From: Microcoleaceae cyanobacterium UBA11344
Lineage (GTDB): Bacteria; Cyanobacteriota; Cyanobacteriia; Cyanobacteriales; Microcoleaceae
Reading direction: 5' to 3'
NCBI GenBank assembly: GCA_003483675.1
Contig: DMYK01000522.1
Span: 1-9,708, forward strand
DNA length: 9,708 nt
Shown: piece by piece, positions 6,163 to 9,708 of the stretch
Numbering within the stretch: position 1 is the first letter of the stretch
Layout of the letters: the number at the start of each line of letters is the position of its first letter
Notes under the pieces: model-generated
What the model saw: only the letters and a program-made list of their open reading frames with translations
What the model was told of the DNA's origin: nothing
The model's database searches: none
Made by a program: the position numbers and the translations under genes

Positions 6163-7551
6163 ATGTCGCATACGATTGAAAGGCATCGCGGGCCAGCTAA
6201 AATATTATTTGTGGATGACGAGCCCGATTTAGAATCTTTAATTTACCAGAAATTTAGAAAAAAAATCCGTGCAGGAGAATACCAAGTTTTCTTTGCACAT
6301 AATGGCGTAGAAGCGCTTTCAAAGTTGCAAGAGCAGCCGGATATAGATATTATACTGACAGACATTAATATGCCAGTCATGGATGGTATGGCTTTGCTAG
6401 CGAAACTTAACGACCTAGTTACTCTGGTCAAAACAGTAGTTATATCTGGCTATGGAGACTTGGGAAATATCAGAAAGGCGATGAACTGCGGGGCCTTTGA
6501 CTTTTTGACTAAGCCGATAAATTTTCAGGATTTAGAAATTACAATTAACAAAACATTATGCCATGTGCAACAGTTAAAGGAAAACGAGCGATCCCGCCAA
6601 GAAAGAGAGGATAAATTGCGGCAATCGGAAGCGCGAGAGCGAGAAAAAGCCATCGAACTAGAACTGGCCCTGCAAAATTTACAGCGCACCCAATCTCAGC
6701 TTATTCAGACTGATAAAATGTCTAGCTTAGGACTATTAGTTGCCGGGATTGCCCACGAAATTAATAATCCCGTTAACTTCATCTATGGCAATTTAACTTA
6801 TGTCAATGAGTATACTCAAAAGCTCTTGGGTTTAATTAACCTTTACGAGCAGCACGAGGCCCATAATCACCCTGAAATTGAAGCTTTAATTGAGGAAATA
6901 GAGCTAGAATTTATCAGAGAGGATCTGCCTAAAATACTATCTTCGATGACAGTGGGGGCTGAACGTATCCGTCAGATTGTGCTGACGTTGCGGAACTTCT
7001 CGCGCCTAGATGAAGCTGAGATGCAACCCGTTGATATTCACGAGGGAATTGACAGCACTCTAATGATTTTGCAAAATCGGCTCAAGTCTAAGCCGGATTG
7101 TCCTCCTATTCTAATTATGAAAGAATACGGAGATTTGCCTAAAATAGAATGTTATGCCTGTCAGTTAAATCAGGTATTTATGAATTTGCTGAGCAATGCC
7201 ATTGATGCCTTGAATTACTATGACAAAAAACGCAGCCGGGAGCAAATTAAAAACGAGCCTAGTACGATTACGATTCGTACTTCTATGCTGAATCATGATT
7301 GGGTGAGAATCAGTGTTAAAGACAATGGGTTGGGGATGACGAGCGATGTGGGAACAAGGCTGTTTAATCCTTTCTTCACAACTAAACCTGTGGGTGAAGG
7401 CACTGGCTTGGGATTATCTATTAGCTATCAGATTGTGGTGGATAAGCACGGCGGAGATTTGAGGTGTTTCTCGCAGCCAGATATGGGTGCAGAATTTGTG
7501 ATTGAGATTCCCGTTAGGCAACGCGAAGGGGTACAGATGAAGGCGAGTTAA
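6163..7551 (+). CDS. Receiver-histidine kinase protein (REC-HK), copy 2
   Basis: This 462-residue soluble protein has the same architecture as its neighbour at 4570. The receiver (about 12-131) has Asp18/Asp19, phospho-acceptor Asp67, Ser95 and Lys117. A charged, probably coiled-coil linker (about 132-182) precedes the kinase core: H-box GIAHEINNP with His198, NFSRLDEA, N-box Asn345, DNGLGM at 387-392 and GTGLGL at 413-418. Most of both domains aligns directly with copy 1 and stretches of DNA are identical, so the pair arose by tandem duplication. Copy 2 has nine extra N-terminal residues, a longer linker and the usual Tyr in the switch loop. The DNGLGM variant of the ATP-lid motif is conservative. 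A good ribosome site supports the start. It is probably transcribed separately from copy 1, since 249 bp containing a MITE-like element intervene. Its partners are unknown; the nearby CheY-like protein or permease-kinase are candidates. Confidence 0.94.
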   Translation: MSHTIERHRGPAKILFVDDEPDLESLIYQKFRKKIRAGEYQVFFAHNGVEALSKLQEQPDIDIILTDINMPVMDGMALLAKLNDLVTLVKTVVISGYGDLGNIRKAMNCGAFDFLTKPINFQDLEITINKTLCHVQQLKENERSRQEREDKLRQSEAREREKAIELELALQNLQRTQSQLIQTDKMSSLGLLVAGIAHEINNPVNFIYGNLTYVNEYTQKLLGLINLYEQHEAHNHPEIEALIEEIELEFIREDLPKILSSMTVGAERIRQIVLTLRNFSRLDEAEMQPVDIHEGIDSTLMILQNRLKSKPDCPPILIMKEYGDLPKIECYACQLNQVFMNLLSNAIDALNYYDKKRSREQIKNEPSTITIRTSMLNHDWVRISVKDNGLGMTSDVGTRLFNPFFTTKPVGEGTGLGLSISYQIVVDKHGGDLRCFSQPDMGAEFVIEIPVRQREGVQMKAS

Positions 7552-7573
7552 GGGGAATTCAGTGAAGAAGTAG

Positions 7574-7594
7574 GGACACGGCATTGCCGTGTCC
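7574..7594. repeat. Perfect palindromic repeat between convergent genes
   Basis: GGACACGGCA and TGCCGTGTCC form a perfect 10-bp inverted repeat around a single T. It lies between the convergent ends of the REC-kinase and tldD genes and could fold in both transcripts, but neither side has a T-tract, so it is not a classical terminator. It has the same layout (GGGAC..GGCA-n-TGCC..GTCC) as the palindrome at 9392-9420, marking a dispersed family. Confidence 0.65.
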
Positions 7595-7648
7595 TGATTT
7601 CGGGTAAGATCAATTCCGATGCCACGGGATTTGATAGAAAGCCTTTAA

Positions 7649-9016
7649 TTACCTGCCTCCGACGACGACATTTTTAATCCGTAAATGGGGGCCGCCGACA
7701 CTTACTGGCAAGCCGCCTTGACCGGCTTTGCCGCAGCCGCCGCAGGCATAAACTGAATCATTTCCGATCGCCTCAATATCCTTTAGCGTCTGAAATACGT
7801 TGCCGCTTAAAGTGACATCGCTGACAGGTTCAGCTAATTTGCCGTCGCGAATCATGTAACCTTGAGCCGCCGCAAAGGTAAACATTTCGCCGTTGGTTTG
7901 TCCTCCTAACATCCGCACTGCATAGACTCCTTCTTCGATGTCGCCAATCATTTCGTCAAAAGAATCTGATCCAGATTCGATCGCAGTATTAGTCATCCGC
8001 ACAATCGGCATAAAAGTAGCGCTCAAAGCCCGCGCATTTCCCGTCGGACTTTCGCCCATTTTTCCGGCTGTTTCGCGGTTGTGCATTCGAGTTGTCAAAA
8101 CTCCATTTTTAATTAAATGCTTGCACTGTGCCGGTACGCCTTCATCGTCGTATGTCAAAGTTCCCGGTAATCCCGGCAAAGTCGCGTCGTCAATTACATT
8201 CAATTGTGCGATCGCCACTGGTTTTCCCAAAGTCAACAATTCCTGCATTTTTGGGTTTTCGTAAATGCCGTCAGCTTCCGACAAATGACCGAAAGCTTCG
8301 TGAATAAATACCCCTGACAAATAAGGGTCTAAAATCACCGGATATTGGCCACCTTTAACTGATTTTGCATCTAGTTGGCTAACAGCTCGAACGGCGGCAC
8401 TTTTAACTTGGTCTTCAAGATTTGTCAAGACATCGTAGTCCGATCGCGAATGAATTGATTCAAACCCTTGACGGACAATGCCGGACTCGCCGCGAGCGAT
8501 CGCCCCAAACCGCCCGGTGACGTCTAAGCGTTCTTGAGCGATGCAAGTGCCTTGAGAATTCACAAAATAAGTAATCCCAAATCGATCGCTATAACCAGCT
8601 ATTGTAGTCTGAATTCGCGGGTCATAATCTAATAGCAATTGGTTGTAAGATTCCAGCAACTTGCGCTTTTCTGCTAAAGTAATAGAGCGAGGATCGCGGC
8701 CCAATTCCACCGCTACATAATCTTGAACCGGGGCGACATCTCCTAGTAAAGTCTTTTCGGTACCTACTAAGCGAGACTGAACCACAGCTTCTTCAATGCG
8801 GTCTTTTAATTCAGCCAAACCGTTAAAAGTTACAAAACTCCAGCCGCCTTTGTGACAAGCGCGGATGCCACCGGCTAGACTGAAACTGCGGTTAACAGCA
8901 TCTAACTGAGGGCCGCGAAAACTAATCGCAGTTGACTCGCTTTGTTCGAGGCGAACTTCTAGATAATCTACCCGATCGCGGTAAGGTGCGATCGCTGCCA
9001 TCAACTGTTCCTGCAT
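7649..9016 (-). CDS. TldD-family zinc metalloprotease
   Basis: This 455-residue cytoplasmic protein belongs to the TldD/PmbA (peptidase U62) family. The metal-binding motif HEAFGHLSEAD is at 239-249, with His239, Glu240 and His244 forming the HExxxH signature of the TldD subunit. The C-terminal segment CGGCGKAGQGGLPVSVG (425-441) matches the TldD-type Cys-Gly-Lys...Gly-Gln...Pro-Val-x-Val-Gly region. Family members act as TldD-TldE heterodimers that trim unfolded peptides; in E. coli they mature microcin B17 and degrade CcdA. The TldE/PmbA partner is not in this window. The protein is slightly shorter than E. coli TldD (481) but looks complete. The start is supported by AGGGGA ending 6 nt before the ATG on the minus strand (9023-9028). 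It is convergent with the kinase cluster, so it is probably unrelated in function. No persuasive promoter was found; the upstream repeat element begins about 45 bp away. Confidence 0.95.
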   Translation of the reverse strand: MQEQLMAAIAPYRDRVDYLEVRLEQSESTAISFRGPQLDAVNRSFSLAGGIRACHKGGWSFVTFNGLAELKDRIEEAVVQSRLVGTEKTLLGDVAPVQDYVAVELGRDPRSITLAEKRKLLESYNQLLLDYDPRIQTTIAGYSDRFGITYFVNSQGTCIAQERLDVTGRFGAIARGESGIVRQGFESIHSRSDYDVLTNLEDQVKSAAVRAVSQLDAKSVKGGQYPVILDPYLSGVFIHEAFGHLSEADGIYENPKMQELLTLGKPVAIAQLNVIDDATLPGLPGTLTYDDEGVPAQCKHLIKNGVLTTRMHNRETAGKMGESPTGNARALSATFMPIVRMTNTAIESGSDSFDEMIGDIEEGVYAVRMLGGQTNGEMFTFAAAQGYMIRDGKLAEPVSDVTLSGNVFQTLKDIEAIGNDSVYACGGCGKAGQGGLPVSVGGPHLRIKNVVVGGR

Positions 9017-9058
9017 CTATTTTCCCCTAGGAGTGATTCGCCGTAGCGCTGAATGTAA

Positions 9059-9210
9059 TATAGTCCTGGACGCAAAAAACCCGGTTTCTCCGAACACTTC
9101 GACGGAGTTTATCCTGAGCGAAGTCGAAGGGCTCAGTGACCGGGTGCATTTTTTCGAGAGATATTGACGCAGAAACCGGGTTTTTGACCCCGCGTGCATA
9201 AGTCCTATAA
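9059..9210. mobile_element. Composite MITE-like element with nested hairpins
   Basis: AAAAACCCGGTTTCT (9075-9089) and AGAAACCGGGTTTTT (9171-9185) form a perfect 15-bp inverted repeat. The right outer end TGCATAAGTCCTATAA (9195-9210) matches the ends of the element at 6026-6118; the left outer end (TAGTCCTGGACGCA, 9061-9074) is degraded. Nested inside are CTTCGAC/GTCGAAG (9097-9103, 9123-9129) and CTGAGC/GCTCAG (9114-9119, 9131-9136), part of the widespread CTGAGCGAAGTCGAAG repeat. It encodes no protein and lies in the tldD upstream region, so one repeat seems to have inserted into another. Confidence 0.6.
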
Positions 9211-9391
9211 TAATTCCTAACTTTAGTTTAATCTTTTTGCTAAATCTGCCAAAAGTCGATCGCCCATTCCGGCAGATATTGCGGGACTCCCCAAATTTGG
9301 GGCTGCTTAACTTTTAGGCAATTCTGTATTAATCTATACCATACCTCTTGCAGTGAACTACGGATTTCGGACTAAAATAAATCTATCCCAA
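9211..9391. other. Intergenic segment with two inverted repeats
   Basis: No gene is visible. ATCTGCC/GGCAGAT (9244-9250 and 9271-9277) form a 7-bp inverted repeat around a 20-nt spacer containing CGATCG. CCCCAAATTTGGGG (9289-9302) is a perfect 14-bp palindrome suited to binding a dimeric regulator. TTGCAG (9348-9353) and TAAAAT (9373-9378) are a poor promoter pair, 19 bp apart, for the gene at 9443. With the flanking repeats this completes the gene-free stretch 9029-9442. Confidence 0.45.
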
Positions 9392-9420
9392 GTAGGGACT
9401 GGGCAATGCCCAGTCCCTAC
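9392..9420. repeat. Perfect 14-bp-arm palindromic repeat
   Basis: GTAGGGACTGGGCA and TGCCCAGTCCCTAC are perfect inverted arms around a single A. The sequence would form a very stable hairpin 22 nt before the ATG at 9443 and could be in that gene's leader. The word structure matches the palindrome at 7574-7594, with changed inner bases paired by compensating changes. Confidence 0.75.
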
Positions 9421-9442
9421 GGGGATCTTAAATTAGCGACAA

Positions 9443-9708
9443 ATGCCCCACTTGATGAAAAATTTCCAAATTTCACCGTACTTAGCAGCAATTTCCGCAT
9501 CAGTAGTAATTTTGACCGGTGTCTGCCTTTTAGATCGATCGCAACAGCAGCGGTTTTGGGAGTACAACCGCGCTAGCACCCTCAATCAACTCAGCAAAGT
9601 CCGTTCTAAGCTCGAAGGCTCTTTGAATTCGCGACTGTTTCTGATGCGGGGTTTGGTGGCTTCTATCTCAAATAACCCAAATATCAGCGCAGCGGAATTT
9701 GCAGCTAC
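9443..9708 (+). CDS. Membrane sensor with CHASE-like domain (5' part)
   Basis: The frame is open to the right edge, so the gene continues beyond the window; 88 complete codons are visible. Two in-frame ATGs (9443 and 9455) are possible starts and neither has a clear Shine-Dalgarno sequence; a TAG at 9434 bounds the frame. Counting from 9455, residues about 9-26 form a hydrophobic segment (YLAAISASVVILTGVCLL), a membrane anchor or signal anchor. The following region (SKVRSKLEGSLNSRLFLMRGL, then NPNISAAEF) resembles the start of the extracytoplasmic CHASE domains that head cyanobacterial histidine kinases and diguanylate cyclases. The output domain lies outside the window, so the class of sensor cannot be told. 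It is divergent from tldD. Confidence 0.7.
   Translation, partial: MPHLMKNFQISPYLAAISASVVILTGVCLLDRSQQQRFWEYNRASTLNQLSKVRSKLEGSLNSRLFLMRGLVASISNNPNISAAEFAA

Noticed and set aside
7574..7594. Rho-independent terminator between the convergent genes
   Set aside because: The stem is perfect but has a one-base spacer and no T-tract on either strand. It fits a dispersed palindromic repeat better.
7938..8264. Plus-strand open frame of 108 codons inside tldD
   Set aside because: It is antisense to the conserved metalloprotease sequence, has no domain, and is explained as the complement of tldD codons.
9017..9199. Minus-strand frame of 60 codons upstream of tldD
   Set aside because: It consists almost wholly of the nested repeat element and has no sign of being a protein gene.

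Overview
The window looks like a piece of a filamentous cyanobacterial chromosome (Oscillatoria/Microcoleus-like; genus inferred, not proven). The evidence is six copies of the HIP1 octamer GCGATCGC (1189, 1463, 2693, 8208, 8496, 8988), cyanobacterial-style histidine kinases with an N-terminal receiver domain, and many short dispersed repeats of kinds I remember from such genomes: ends containing AGGACTTACGC, CCCGGTTTCT inverted repeats and GTAGGGAC...GTCCCTAC palindromes.

Layout. Positions 1-803 hold no convincing gene. They carry a strong terminator (161-192), low-complexity and dispersed repeats, and what looks like the 3' remnant of an IS200/IS605-type tnpB with its end hairpin. A doubtful 54-residue cysteine-containing ORF (804-968) overlaps a good sigma70-type promoter (922-949). 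A signalling cluster follows on the + strand: a 974-residue fusion of an amino-acid-permease-type (APC) membrane domain to a PAS and histidine kinase module (1106-4030); a stand-alone CheY-like receiver 12 nt downstream (4043-4414); and two paralogous REC-histidine kinase proteins in tandem (4570-5913 and 6163-7551). Convergent to these is tldD, a zinc metalloprotease gene (7649-9016, minus). Divergent from tldD, after a repeat-filled intergenic region, is the 5' part of a membrane sensor with a CHASE-like domain (9443 to the window end, +).

How the genes may work together (inference). The APC-kinase fusion could sense a solute through its transporter-like domain and phosphorylate the adjacent CheY-like protein, with which it is probably co-transcribed. 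The two REC-kinases have receiver domains of the same subtype (shared QKFRKxI signature), so they may form further layers of a branched phosphorelay. No DNA-binding or enzymatic output domain is encoded in the window, so the output must lie elsewhere. The permease half of the fusion is clearly GC-richer than its kinase half and the downstream genes, which suggests that two segments of different history were joined near the PAS/coiled-coil to kinase boundary.
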